Of a stretch of DNA of 64,000 nucleotides, positions 1-10,496 are shown one piece after another (positions within the stretch are counted from its first letter, which is position 1; the number at the start of each line of letters is the position of its first letter). Under the pieces are notes generated by a model. That model did no database searches and was not told where the DNA came from. It saw only the letters and a program-made list of their open reading frames with translations. The translations under genes and the position numbers were made by a program. Source of the DNA: Cryphonectria parasitica EP155 (lineage: Eukaryota; Ascomycota; Sordariomycetes; Diaporthales; Cryphonectriaceae); NCBI RefSeq assembly GCF_011745365.1, contig NW_024468911.1, forward strand, positions 1,606,759-1,670,758, read 5' to 3'.

Positions 1-448
1 TGACGTATGGCTCGATCTCGGCGACGGTGGTGTGCGCGGTGAGCCAGACGAGCGGGAGGGCGGCGGCCTCGGCCCACGACCAAGCGCTCGGTTTAGAGAC
101 GACAAGAGATGTCTTGGTGTCTATGCGGATCTGGTCCTGTAGAACGCCCCCGGGAATAAAGGGCGCGAGGCCCAAGACCTCGTCGCCAGCCTGGAAGCCG
201 GCGTCTTTTCCTGCGTCCTCTACCACTCCCGAGAAGTCCTCGGCTACGCCTTTGTGAGACCGTACGATAAAAGTTGGAAGGTAGGTCCAGAATGAAAACC
301 CCATCATTTGGGTGTCGACGGGATTTATGGAGGCGGCTTTGACTCGGATGCGAAGTTCTGATGGCTTGAGTTGTCCCACGTCAGAGGGAAGCTCCGATTG
401 TTGAAGTGCTTTCGGGAACCCTCCGTGAGTATATGTCCAGGCCTTCAT
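1..448 (-). CDS. MDR-family (quinone oxidoreductase / RTN4IP1-like) dehydrogenase, 5' part only
   Basis: The reading frame starts at the ATG at 448-446 and stays open for 149 codons to the left edge, so the C-terminal part is missing. The N-terminus begins MKAWTYTHGG and continues through a GroES-like fold. Diagnostic pieces are VKAASINPVDTQMMG (about residues 37-51), a Gly/Asp-rich turn with AGDEVLGLAPF (about 89-99), and AAALPLVWLTAHT (about 128-140) leading into the nucleotide-binding domain. This is the pattern of zinc-independent medium-chain NADPH:quinone reductases and the stand-alone enoyl reductases of this superfamily; no catalytic-zinc GHE motif is present. The Rossmann domain lies outside the window, so substrate cannot be inferred. 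It is divergent from the MFS transporter at 1507 across about 1.06 kb. No intron is seen in the visible part. Confidence 0.85.
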   Translation of the reverse strand, partial: MKAWTYTHGGFPKALQQSELPSDVGQLKPSELRIRVKAASINPVDTQMMGFSFWTYLPTFIVRSHKGVAEDFSGVVEDAGKDAGFQAGDEVLGLAPFIPGGVLQDQIRIDTKTSLVVSKPSAWSWAEAAALPLVWLTAHTTVAEIEPYV

Positions 449-1506
449 CTTTTTACCTGTGCCGATCAACGTGGGTGAATGATGCATTGGTACACGAATC
501 ATTCGACCTCTGACTGGTGGCGCACCTCAAGGGCTGTTATTGATGTTTTGAATGGTCGACTGGTCCAGGTTCCTACCCCCCCCCCCCCCTTTCTTTCCGG
601 GGGGAAGAAGGAAGCACATATCCAAATAATTATAGACGCAGAGTCACAAGTTGAACGGCGTAACATTACCATGTTACCATGAAGATTAGTAGATAAATCG
701 GAGAAAGATTTTCGGACCGGTCCAAGAAGACGTCCGTGCGATTCCTCAGCAACTGCCGGCACAATTCGATTCCGCTCGATCCATCCGTTGTGCTGGATCA
801 CGGGTGCCGAGCCCCGGAGCACTAAATCACAGTCTCTCAGCTTTCGATGAGATAGGTAGGTTTTCGATTCAGTATCTTGTAAGCAAATATCCTTTTTTTT
901 TTTTTTTTTTTCACTTTAAGAAGAATTATCTCGTTCCTTGGGAAATACGTTGTGTCTATGAATGTAGTGCATGTTGTTTAGATGGTTGTGCAATTAGCAA
1001 TAGGAATTAGACAGGCGTGAGCGCACCAAGGACTATGAACAGTTTATTTCCATTTGCAAATCGCAAACCATCTGGTAGGAGCCAACTCTGCATATACGAT
1101 GTATCTTTAATTCTGGATCTGAGCATGTACTCGAACAATACACTGCGAATGAGGTCAAATATTCAGCCGTTAGAAGTGGCCCACCATTGTCATCTGCGCG
1201 TATTACCTTCACTCTGGCTGTCTCTCGGTGCTCGCTGCCCGAGTCCGCACCATACAGCGTGTCTTCTAAGCAAGCATGTACGTTCATTACAGGATAATAT
1301 TTCGTGCATCCATCTCATCAGCCGTGGACGATCATCCCTTCACCAGAGCATAAATGAATAATACCCCTTGCTTCTTTCGTTCGTGCTTGAAGCTCGTCAC
1401 ACCAATTACTGGCTTCCCGCGATTCGAGCAGCCTCGATATCCCCTACAATTCTCTAGTGAGCCCACGCCGAGCAGCACGGTCTGCAGAACATCCGCTTAG
1501 TTGACA
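449..1506. promoter_or_regulatory. Divergent intergenic region between oxidoreductase and MFS transporter
   Basis: No coding signal is convincing here; short open frames lack codon bias and homology. The region holds a 14-base poly-C run (about 576-589), a perfect 10-bp palindrome GGACCGGTCC at 714-723 and a long T tract near 893-911. It must contain the promoters of both flanking genes. Specific factor binding is not shown. Confidence 0.5.
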
Positions 1507-3511
1507 ATGAATACGGTCGCCTGGGATCACAACAACAAAGACGAAGCAGGTGGAGAGCCTACAAATGGCGTAATGGAAGTGAGGTCTGCTTCCATCGATC
1601 AGTCTGTTGCCTCCAGAGGCCAGCCAGACTTTAGGCCGGAGAAAGTTGCAGATGGCGAGCTCGAAACCGGTGCCACCGACAAAAAGAAAGACGCCGCGGC
1701 GACTCTGGGTACCGACCAAGATGGCAAAGACGACAGTGCATTCCCACGCGGCATCAAGCTTGCATTGATCCTCGGGTCATCCTATTTGAGCATGTTCCTA
1801 GTAGCTCTGGTAAGCTTCATTCGGACTTCTGCTGGTCTAGTTTGGATTTCTGTTGCCACTCCGGTGCTTCCCAGTACCTTTTTTCACACAAAATCAACCC
1901 TCAATTAGTGTCGTGTGGTATTTCCCCTGAAGTTCACTCTGGCATGAAGCAACAGGAAACAACTACTTACCATTTGGGTATAAACTCAGGATCGACTCAT
2001 TGTTACTACAGCCATACCCAAGATCACGGACGAGTTTCATACGGTGACGAATGTCGGCTGGTACGGCTCTGCATATCTTTTGACAAATTGCGCCTTCCAG
2101 CTATTCTTCGGCAAGCTCTATGTCGTATACAGTATCAAGCTCGTTTTCTTGACGAGCATCCTGATCTTTGAAATCGGTTCTGCTGTCTGCGGCTCGGCGC
2201 CCACCTCCAATGCCTTCATCGTCGGTCGTGCTATCGCAGGAGTGGGCAGCGCCGGCATCTTCTCTGGAGCAATCACAATTCTGGTGTATTGTCTTCCTCT
2301 TCATCGCCGCCCGTTCTACCAAGGTCTGTTTGGCGCTGTATTTGGCGTTGCAAACGTTATTTCTCCTCTCCTTGGTGGTGCATTCACTGACAGCACCGCT
2401 ACATGGAGATGGTGCTGTAAGTCGGTCTCCGCAAGTACCTACGTTCTATGACAGAGAACGCTAATTATCGTCTTTGGACACAGTCTATATCAACCTCCCT
2501 GTCGGTGCTTTCTCGATAATATGCATTGCCTGTTTATTTCGGATTCCCGATCAGAAGATAACCCACCTTCGCACAAGACAGAAGCTGGCCCAGCTTGATG
2601 GCCCGGGCCTCCTCACTCTCCTCAGTGGTGTTACTTGCCTCCTGCTCGCCCTTGAATGGGGAGGCACGACCTACTCTTGGAACAATGGGCGTATCATCGC
2701 ACTTCTCGCCATTGCTGTAGTTCTTCTGATCTGCTTCATTGGCATACAGATTGCGTGTCCGAAAACCGCCACGATCCCGCCCTCTATCTTCGTCCAACGC
2801 AGTATCATGACGGGGTCTCTTGCTATGTTTACAAGCGGTGCGACTATGATGATCACCTTCTACTATTTACCAATATGGTTCCAGGCTATTGAGGAAACCA
2901 GTGCTGTTGAATCCGGTCTCCGCATCCTCCCGCTTGTTATAGCACAAGTCACAGGATCTCTCGCCGGCGGCATTGGGATTCAAAAAATGGGATACTATAC
3001 TCCATTCATGATGGCTGGCATCATCATGATGGCTGTTGGGGCTGGCCTTCTCACCGTGCTCCAGGTCGATACCTCCGAGGGCGAGTGGATTGGATACCAG
3101 ATTCCCTATGGCATCGGACTGGGAATCACATTGCAAGCGCCTCTCTTGGCAAGCCAGACCGTTCTCGCTGTCCAAGACGTTTCCATCGGGACTTCACTCA
3201 TGTTCTTCTCTCAGCTCTTAGGCGGCTCCATTTTTGTCAGCGTCGGGCAGAACCTCTTTGACAACTATTTCATTGAGGGTTTAAATGGCGTTCCTGGTGT
3301 GGATGTTGCCACGATTCTCGAGGAGGGGGCGACGGCGATCACTAATATATCTGAGCCGGCAAAGAGCGTCGTAGTCGCAGCTTACAACAATGCGTTGAAG
3401 AAGGTTTTCATCGCTGGGCTGGCCATGGCGTGCTTCACATTGCTTGGCGCTTCGGGCATGGAGTGGAAAAGTGTCAAGAAGACCGTTTCTGAGGAGGATT
3501 CTGAGCGCTAA
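1507..3511 (+). CDS. MFS drug:H+ antiporter, 14-TM (DHA2) type, 3 exons
   Basis: Exons are 1507-1809, 1990-2416 and 2484-3511, joined in frame to 585 residues. Donors are GTAAGC and GTAAGT; acceptors are CTCAG and ACACAG. About 80 polar cytoplasmic residues come first, then TM1 ending SMFLVAL. The first splice restores the hallmark D-x-x-I-V-x-x-A-I-P-x-I-T motif of the family. [24 protein letters not shown] and the motif-C-like stretch around [11 protein letters not shown] follow, and the second splice rebuilds [13 protein letters not shown]. Length and motifs fit fungal multidrug or toxin efflux pumps of secondary-metabolite clusters. The plasma-membrane location and export role are family inference, and the substrate is unknown. 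Its neighbours are an oxidoreductase on one side and a Zn2Cys6 regulator on the other, the usual company of such pumps. Confidence 0.93.
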
Positions 3512-4033
3512 ATGCAGAACATTTGGCCTTGAGCCTACGACTAACGGAAGTGATGTTGGTGCGACAATGATGCACATGATTCTGTATAAACTGAATAAGT
3601 CAAGTCATCCTCACACTGTGCCGTACGGGCACAATTATAGGTTGAGGAGAGATTAGAAGAGGCTTTTACTTAAGCTTGAGGCTACAGGAATTCGGGGTCT
3701 CTGAGTGTATTAAATCGATGCTCAAGTCCACAAGTCTACTAGGAGTAATTAATGACATATCGGAGCTGCCATTCTTAGTTGACGGAGAACGAGCAGGTCT
3801 TGTAAATACCCATTCCAGTAGCAGACCTTACATAGGAGGTTATCAAAAGAGTTGTTCACTATTAATATGGAGCCCGTCGTTCCTTCGGACGAATAAACAA
3901 GTCCGAGCAAGGTCAAACCCTCAGCGGACCTAAATTAACATATTATCTTACCCAAACCTGATTATGCATTTGTCATACATCATCCAACCGCCTCACTTGC
4001 CTACTGTGAGTATTCGGCACCAACTTTGGCAAG
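3512..4033. promoter_or_regulatory. Intergenic region, MFS 3' side and Zn2Cys6 gene promoter
   Basis: No gene is seen. It contains the palindrome CCGTACGG at 3621-3628, nested in the inverted repeat GTGCC-(5)-GGCAC at 3618-3632. CCG/CGG half-sites are the usual target of Zn2Cys6 proteins, so this is a candidate but unproven operator. Confidence 0.4.
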
Positions 4034-7029
4034 ATGCCTCAACGTCGTCGTGAAGTCGTTGCCCCCGCAGATGTTACCTCAGACAACAGCGATACGGACT
4101 CGGTGCCCGGCGCCGCGATTATGACCTCGACCGCCCATGAAGAACCTGGCAGTGTGAACAACACCCCGGCCACCTCTCGCAGGCGCCAAACAATGCACCG
4201 GGATGACCCACAGCAAAGGTCCATGACCGCAGCGACTTCCAGCGTGCTGTCGGCTGCATGTGACCAGTGCAGGACTCGTAAGATCCGGTGTGATCGGCGG
4301 CAGCCCAAGTGTTCCAGTTGCCATAAGGCAGGCATTGTTTGCAGTCAGACGAATAGTCATAGGCGTGTCAATCATTCAAAACAGCTGCAAGTCCATTTCT
4401 GCTCTTGAAGTCGACACAGGTGACATAGCCTCGGGATTAGTTGGTGCATGTTGCAGTCTCAGCTGACCGTGTATGACCTACTCAGACGAGATGATTTCTC
4501 AAGCGTGTTGGGCCGCCTGGATGATATCGAGACGACACTCGGTGTATTGACGGAGTTGACCAAACAATTCGCTGGTCGCCCTCATAGACAAGCACTTGCA
4601 GATCAGGCATTGTCTAGTCACCCCTCGGTTGAGCGAGATCGCTCAAGCACACCATGTTTAGGCACTTCTAGCCAAGCAGACGTTTCAGAGCAACATGATA
4701 CGGAATTAGGTCCAGGCTTGCTGTCCTCGCAGCCTGTTCTCGATCGGACGAGATGCGAGGCACATGATGCTCCAAGAGTACTGCACCAAGATGACTTCCT
4801 CGCAGAGAGTGTAGAGCTCGAGCATGGCGGGAAGCGTGCATATAAACTTCCGGCGTCAATGGCTTTACTCAAGTCTCTCAGAAGGAAGCTAGCCGGTAGC
4901 TGTCATTCATCAACAAATATTCACATCGACGAGGACGGGACAAGCAATACTGCGACTTTTACCAGGGCAGCCATCCTTCGCCAGCTCGATTGTTTCCCCT
5001 TCCGTGGGAAATGCATCCAACCTGTTGTCTCTAGCGATCGTGGGCCGATTTACGCACCCCCTCATCTCATCATCCGCCTCTTGATCGAAGGATTTTTACA
5101 AAACAGCAACTCTCGGTTCCCAATTTTTGACAACAACGGCCTTCGAGAAGCTGTTGATGTGTATTATCATCCGAGTTCGGTGCCCTCGAATTCTCGATTA
5201 GCTTCGCTGGCTACCCAGACGCAACATGCTGCTGATAGCGCCTGGGCCGTGATATTCACCAACATTGCGTTACTGGAACTTGGCTTGGATACTCAGGTCA
5301 CACGTTGGCAGCACGGGCTGACAGACTCTCCATCGATCAGTCCAAGTCTTCTCGCCGGAGAACTCATCTCTTCGTTATTCCGTAACTGCGATCGTGCGCT
5401 GGAAGATCTTACTGCCTATACGCGTCCATCTCTTCTGAACATACAGGCTCTTTTGACCCTAGTGAGTGCCGCTCTTCTCATACACATCCACTTTGTGTAC
5501 TTTCTCAGAAAAGGATTTTTAACGGCTGCGGGGCTTCTGTCTTTCATTAGGCTTTAGTAGCTCAGGAGTTCTACGGCAATGTCCTCTTTGAAAAGATACT
5601 ACACACGACCTGTCACGTGGCCCGTATGTTGGGACTGCATGTGGAGGTCCATGGCAGCGCTTCCGGTGAAGAGTCCGAGGAGAGATGGCGCGTCTTCCGG
5701 GTTCTGTACGCAATGGACAAGCAACGAGTCTTCCTGACCGGTGATCCTTGTGATCTCTACCATTTTGACTCGGACCTCGATTTGTGGAAAAGTACAACAG
5801 CGACCTCTAGTGATGTCGAATCACCTAGCCGAAAGCTAGTCGATGCATTTGACGACATGATGATCATCTGGGAAGAGGTGTACCTAAACCTCTATTCTGC
5901 GCGGGCGACCGCAGCAGGGGCCGTGAACTCGTCAACTCAGGTGATAAACCTCTTGAAGCGTTTGAGCGATTGGAGAAGTCGTCACTCGAGGAAAATGGAG
6001 ACCAGGTCAGCTCGAGGCTCATACAACGAAAAGCTCACTGCACCGAACATGACCCATACTCTATACGATCATAATATCGACGAGTTTTCCTTTATGAGAT
6101 TGGAGCTGGCATATTGCTATCACGTCACCCACGTCCTGATCCTACGGTGCAGTCGAAGGAGAGACCAGCAAGCCCAAGCGGTATTGTTGAGCCATGCACG
6201 CAGTTGCCTACGGGTGATCGTGGAGATGAGCAAGATGAGGGATGACATTCCAAACCACTTGGCCAAAGCAAGATTGGCGTCACTGGGGCGGGTCTTGCGG
6301 ACCTACCCTGTGGCTGCATTTATCGATCTTGTTGCTTTCCATTTGGACGAGATGATCTCGAGCGACGGAGCACCCAATAGCAACTTGGAAAGCAGCGAGT
6401 TGCAGGATGTTGAGGCCGATATTGAGCTGATGAATGCTGTGTTGCATACTCTGCACTGTCTCCAGCATGTCAACCGCAAGAGCACCTACCTCAACCGCCT
6501 CCGGCTGGGATTAGAATGGGCGACGCGGGTCGTTATGGAGATGAGGAGGGTTGTGCTGCGGGAAACGCTGACAGCCGACCCGTTGCTTACACTCGAAAAC
6601 AGCAGCACCGGTGATTTCCCCGGTGACGAATCGGGATCGACTTGGAATACCTCCTCCGTTTTGCAACAGCAGCAACAACCCTACAACCAGGGCCACCAAG
6701 AACGACAGCAAGAAATGCTCTTCCCGAGCTCAGAAGATATTATGGATGTGGACATGAGCATCCCTCCATCTGCTCAGCTACACGCGCACATGGGCCAGGG
6801 CTTCCCACCCTCTGCATCTGGGCTAGTTGGCGAAAATACTGCCAGGACAACGGATGCACGTCTAGGGGACAATTGGTCAGCTACCCCACATCTCAATGAA
6901 GTCACAGGTGACGCTGGATGGAAGGGACCGATGCCTCGAAAGGTCTCAGAAGGGTGTGCTTTCTACGGACTCAAGGGCTGGCAAGACTTTTTCTTGCAGA
7001 GTCATGAAACATCTCGTGAAAGAGACTGA
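4034..7029 (+). CDS. Zn2Cys6 transcription factor with fungal-specific TF domain
   Basis: The start at 4034 precedes a Ser/Thr-rich arm and a canonical binuclear cluster with cysteines at residues 76, 79, 86, 93, 96 and 103 (C-x2-C-x6-C-x6-C-x2-C-x6-C; CRTRKIRCDRRQPKC). A linker and short coiled coil (SVLGRLDDIETTLGVLTEL) follow. The middle-homology region (Fungal_trans) includes LLIEGFLQNSNSRFPIFDNN and, after the second intron, ARMLGLHVEVHG. The C-terminus is poly-Gln-rich and disordered. The second intron is clear: donor GTGAGT at 5462, acceptor TTAG ending 5550. The first lies near 4391-4456, but its best in-frame donor (GTCCAT) is weak, so the zinc-finger/linker junction is uncertain. 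Total is roughly 945 residues. It is a nuclear DNA-binding regulator, plausibly of the adjacent MFS and oxidoreductase genes; that role is inferred from position. Confidence 0.9.
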
Positions 7030-7569
7030 CTGTCCCACATTGACCAGCAAGACGTGGCTGCCCAGACAAAGACCCAGTTGGTTTTTTCTTATGCAATGCA
7101 TCAAAGAGCCTTGTTCTTTAATTCAATGCGTCCACAGTAACCAAAGTAGCCCTTGTTATGAAAAATGACGAAGATGTTTATTGCCTTGTGATACGTCTGA
7201 CAGAAAGTAGGCGAGTTCCCAATAACTGGTTCGTTAAGTGAGCTTTAGTCATTGTATTCCACTGCAGTCCAGATGAATCATAGGGAAGCCAAGCTTCTGG
7301 TAACGTTGTGTAGTGTCATGAAAGGAAATGTGTGCTCACTGGGATCAATATATCAAGAAGTTTTCTGAGTAGCAATCGACACACAACGATGACTGAAATC
7401 AACCTTCTAAATCAAATTTATGTATCCCATTTAGAAATTCCCTTGAAATCGTTTCTATCTTGACATCAATACTGAACCAAACAACAATCAGTCTCGCGAT
7501 ATCCAGAACACTGCTTACATTTCTCTTCACTCACCATCTCAGAACCAACACAACCTTGCCGACCTCACA
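7030..7569. other. Intergenic, no gene seen
   Basis: AT-richer stretch between the Zn2Cys6 gene and the 210-aa gene, both on the plus strand. It ends with a CA-rich leader (about 7480-7565) typical of fungal 5' untranslated regions. No RNA gene or repeat is recognised. Confidence 0.5.
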
Positions 7570-8202
7570 ATGGACGACCGAAGAACTCTGGAAGACTTTG
7601 GGCTCATCCGTCAACTGGCGCCTGAAACCAATTTCCCAAAGACCATGCTCTGCATCATCTCACGGCCAGTGATCGGAACAACACTTCGCATGGACTGGGA
7701 ACGCGAGTGCGTCAGGGACGTCAACGAGACCTGCACGCTTCTCACCTACGGCATCAGCCTCTCCAAGGGCTGTCTCGTGGTCACAGAGGCCTTGCTGCGG
7801 AACACTTACGGTCTCATCGGCCGCCATGATCAACCATCTGACCGACTCACGGATATGCGGCTGTGGCAGATGATCATCCAATGCTGGCAGGAGGCGGGCG
7901 GCCGACCAGAGAACCTACGCTACGTAGGCTTCTTCCACATTGTCAACGAAGATGTGCGGTTGGCTATCAACCGTGAGATGGATCGTTCCGAGCTGCGATC
8001 CGGCGAGACCGCCGTTATTACCCCTACAGATGCTGGCTGGGACGCGAACCTGTTTGCGCGTTGTGCCAGCTCTGTGGCGCGTGGGATCAAAGAGCTGGTT
8101 CCTGAACTCCCGGACCCTCAACTCACAGCTCACCTGCTCTCAGAGACATATAGAAAGAAAAGCATATACCATATGATTGTTGAGCTGAAAGAAACTCGTT
8201 GA
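7570..8202 (+). CDS. Unrecognised 210-aa protein, single exon
   Basis: An ATG-initiated intronless frame encodes 210 residues with balanced composition and no signal peptide or membrane segment. Recognisable pieces are an acidic N-terminus (MDDRRTLEDFGLIRQ), a Cys-containing central stretch and a helical C-terminus rich in Leu, Glu and Arg. The leader is CA-rich and the start context (CACAATGG) is favourable. I do not recognise the family. It could be a small fungal-specific protein belonging to the putative left-edge cluster, or an unrelated lineage-restricted gene. Codon use looks coding, but no domain supports it. Confidence 0.6.
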   Translation: MDDRRTLEDFGLIRQLAPETNFPKTMLCIISRPVIGTTLRMDWERECVRDVNETCTLLTYGISLSKGCLVVTEALLRNTYGLIGRHDQPSDRLTDMRLWQMIIQCWQEAGGRPENLRYVGFFHIVNEDVRLAINREMDRSELRSGETAVITPTDAGWDANLFARCASSVARGIKELVPELPDPQLTAHLLSETYRKKSIYHMIVELKETR

Positions 8203-8972
8203 ATCATTGACGTACGTTCCTGCTGGATGTCAACAGACTGGCCGGTGAAGAAACTCAGGTGAGAGATTCCCCATCGAAATGCCCCGCGACGTACGATTCA
8301 GCGGCTCATTAAAAGTACAGGAGAAGAAATAGAAGAACGCCCTTTCCCATTACCGAAAAGAAAAGGAAAGAAAGAAAGAAAGAAAGAAAGAAGAAAAGAG
8401 AAGGAGAGGAAAACCACTTCGAAAACATTGTGGCTTTTCAGTTAAGGGGTCCTCGATCAACGCCCTTTCATGCGACTGGGACCGCAACACCCAGAGAGGA
8501 AGGCAAATTCTAGAATGTGAGAAATCCAGGATCTAGATTGAGTTTTGGGCTTTTCGACTGATAAATTATATGCAGGACTCTTCTTATTCCCCTATCTATT
8601 TTCCAGATACTGTGTCCGAATTCATATTTTGTACACTTGAACCTACCCTGGTAGTTTGAAGACATTGATCAGCCTTGAATTCTCTTCCCTCCGAGAACGC
8701 GGCGAGACCTGCAAACCATGTGGAAAAAAAGGTAAGCCGTTCAGTATGGGGAATGGAAAGTAAGGGAATGGATATGAGAAAAGACGCGGCATGATGGAGG
8801 ATGCAGGAGAATACATGCAGCATCAAGATCAATGTCAGGGGATTTTGAGAAGGCTGCATCAGATGCAAATCAGACAGGGAGAATTTGCACCAGGAACAGG
8901 ATGAGTAATTGGTGATCAGCATCAAATTAATTCTAAAAAACAATGGAGGTATCATAGGGGTCTGGCCCCATC
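8203..8972. other. Convergent 3' region with AAAG microsatellite
   Basis: Lies between the ends of the 210-aa gene (plus) and the Sur7-like gene (minus). It contains an AAAG tetranucleotide run (about 8367-8390) within a purine-rich tract. No gene is supported. Confidence 0.5.
8367..8390. repeat. AAAG microsatellite
   Basis: About six direct copies of a 4-bp unit, in the convergent untranslated region. Simple-sequence repeat with no coding role. Confidence 0.85.
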
Positions 8973-10496
8973 CTACTTCAAACTCCTCATCATGTCCCGA
9001 GCGCCGCCCTTGCTCTTCCGCAGCCCCAAGAGCTGCCTGATAAACCGCCACCAGAACATACAATCAGCCGCAAACTCCTCCACCTTGAAAAGCACAGCCA
9101 CAAAGGCGAGGATGGCAAAGGCCGCCCACGACATCCACTTCAGCTTGTAGCCGGACGTGATGGTGATGCCGACAACGCTGCCGCCCAGACCCACGATGTA
9201 GGCGACGAGGGCGATCACAGTCAGGATCACGCTCCCGAGGAGCAGGAAGAAGGCGGCCAGGGCGGCGATGGAGCCGCAGAGGGAGTAGACGCGCGCGGGG
9301 AGACCCTCTCGGGACCGCACGCTGAAGGCGGTGGCGGCGATGAGGATCAACACCAGGAGGCACGTCATGACGGCCGCCAGGATGTAGACGGCCACGATGG
9401 GGATGAAGAGCAGGTCGACGGACCAGCTCGTCAGGTCATTCCCGGCCTCCTGCAGCAGCCTCTCGACCGTGTCGGCGGCTGTGTCGACTGGTTCCCGGAT
9501 CTCGTCTTGTGCGCTCGTGGGCACGTAGAAGACGCCGAGGGCCTTGGCGAGGAAACCGCCTGGCTGGAATCCGAGGATTGTGCCGTTGTTGCTGGTCGCA
9601 TTGGAGGAGCCGGCGCCACCTAGTAAGAAGAAAAGGGTTAGTAAGAGATCTCCTTGGAGGGAGGGACAGAAATACAGAGATAATGGGGATTAAAGAAGAC
9701 AATAGGGTTAAACCTACCACGCGAGAAAAGCTGACCGCACGATGCTTTGGTCGAGTTGGACGTGCTCCTCGACTGGGTGCTACAGAACGTAGTCAAGTGG
9801 AGCGACATCTTGTCAGGAACGTCCACGTCGTAGAGGGCACTGGCTGTCTCCTGGAGCCACTTGTTCAGCTCGTCCTGGATGGTGTCGAGGACCTTGTCCA
9901 TGAGGCCCGTGACGGCGGTTTCGATATCCTCGAGGGTGTCACCGATATCAGCGACGATCTTGTCTGCTTCAGCCTCAGCGGCTGTGGCTGCGGCTGCGGC
10001 GGCGGTCTCCACAGCAGACGCGGCGCCCGACACTGCAGTCTCGACGGAGGTCACGACACTCCCTGCAGCACTGGCGACATCACTCTCCCATGAGCCTATG
10101 CCTCGTCGTGTCTTGGTGGCTGATGATGAGTTTGACACGAGCTCGATGGTTGGCGGCTCAAACCTCACGAAATTGGTCATGTTGACCTGTCTCACTGTTA
10201 GCTTTTTATATGGGGGGAGTGTGCAAAATGAGAAGAACACATACAGTGATGAGGGCGAGGTCACTTCCACCATCGCCATGTCTGCCGACGACCAAGATGA
10301 TGAGTGTGAGGACAAGCGCAGCAATGGTGAGTGCCAAAGACACGCCAAGTCTGAATAGTCTCCATATTGATTGCTTTGATGTCTCTGAGTCTTGTGCTTG
10401 GGTCTGTTTCTCTGGGAAGTGAGAGTCGTGGTCTGATCCTGATCTTCCTGACTGCCAGTCCTCACGGGCCAGTCCTCGATTCGGATGTGTGAACAT
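8973..10496 (-). CDS. Sur7/PalI-type four-TM membrane protein, 3 exons
   Basis: Exons on the minus strand are 10496-10245, 10186-9718 and 9619-8973, giving 455 residues. Donors are GTATGT and GTAGGT; acceptors are GACAG and CTAG. Topology is one N-terminal membrane span (LFRLGVSLALTIAALVLTL, about residues 45-65), a long non-cytoplasmic region rich in Ala/Ser/Thr with Cys residues and amphipathic helices, then three closely spaced spans near the C-terminus (LFIPIVAVYILAAVMTCLLV, CGSIAALAAFFLLLGSVIL, MSWAAFAILAFVAVLF). This 1+3 arrangement is that of fungal Sur7/PalI proteins of eisosomes and cell-wall or pH sensing. The assignment rests on topology and junction logic rather than a unique motif, so another tetraspan family remains possible. 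A role at the plasma membrane is inferred. Confidence 0.72.

Noticed and set aside
9509..10358. Plus-strand frames over the Sur7-like gene
   Set aside because: Complementary shadows of Ala/Ser-rich coding exons on the minus strand; minus-strand exons splice in frame with good signals.
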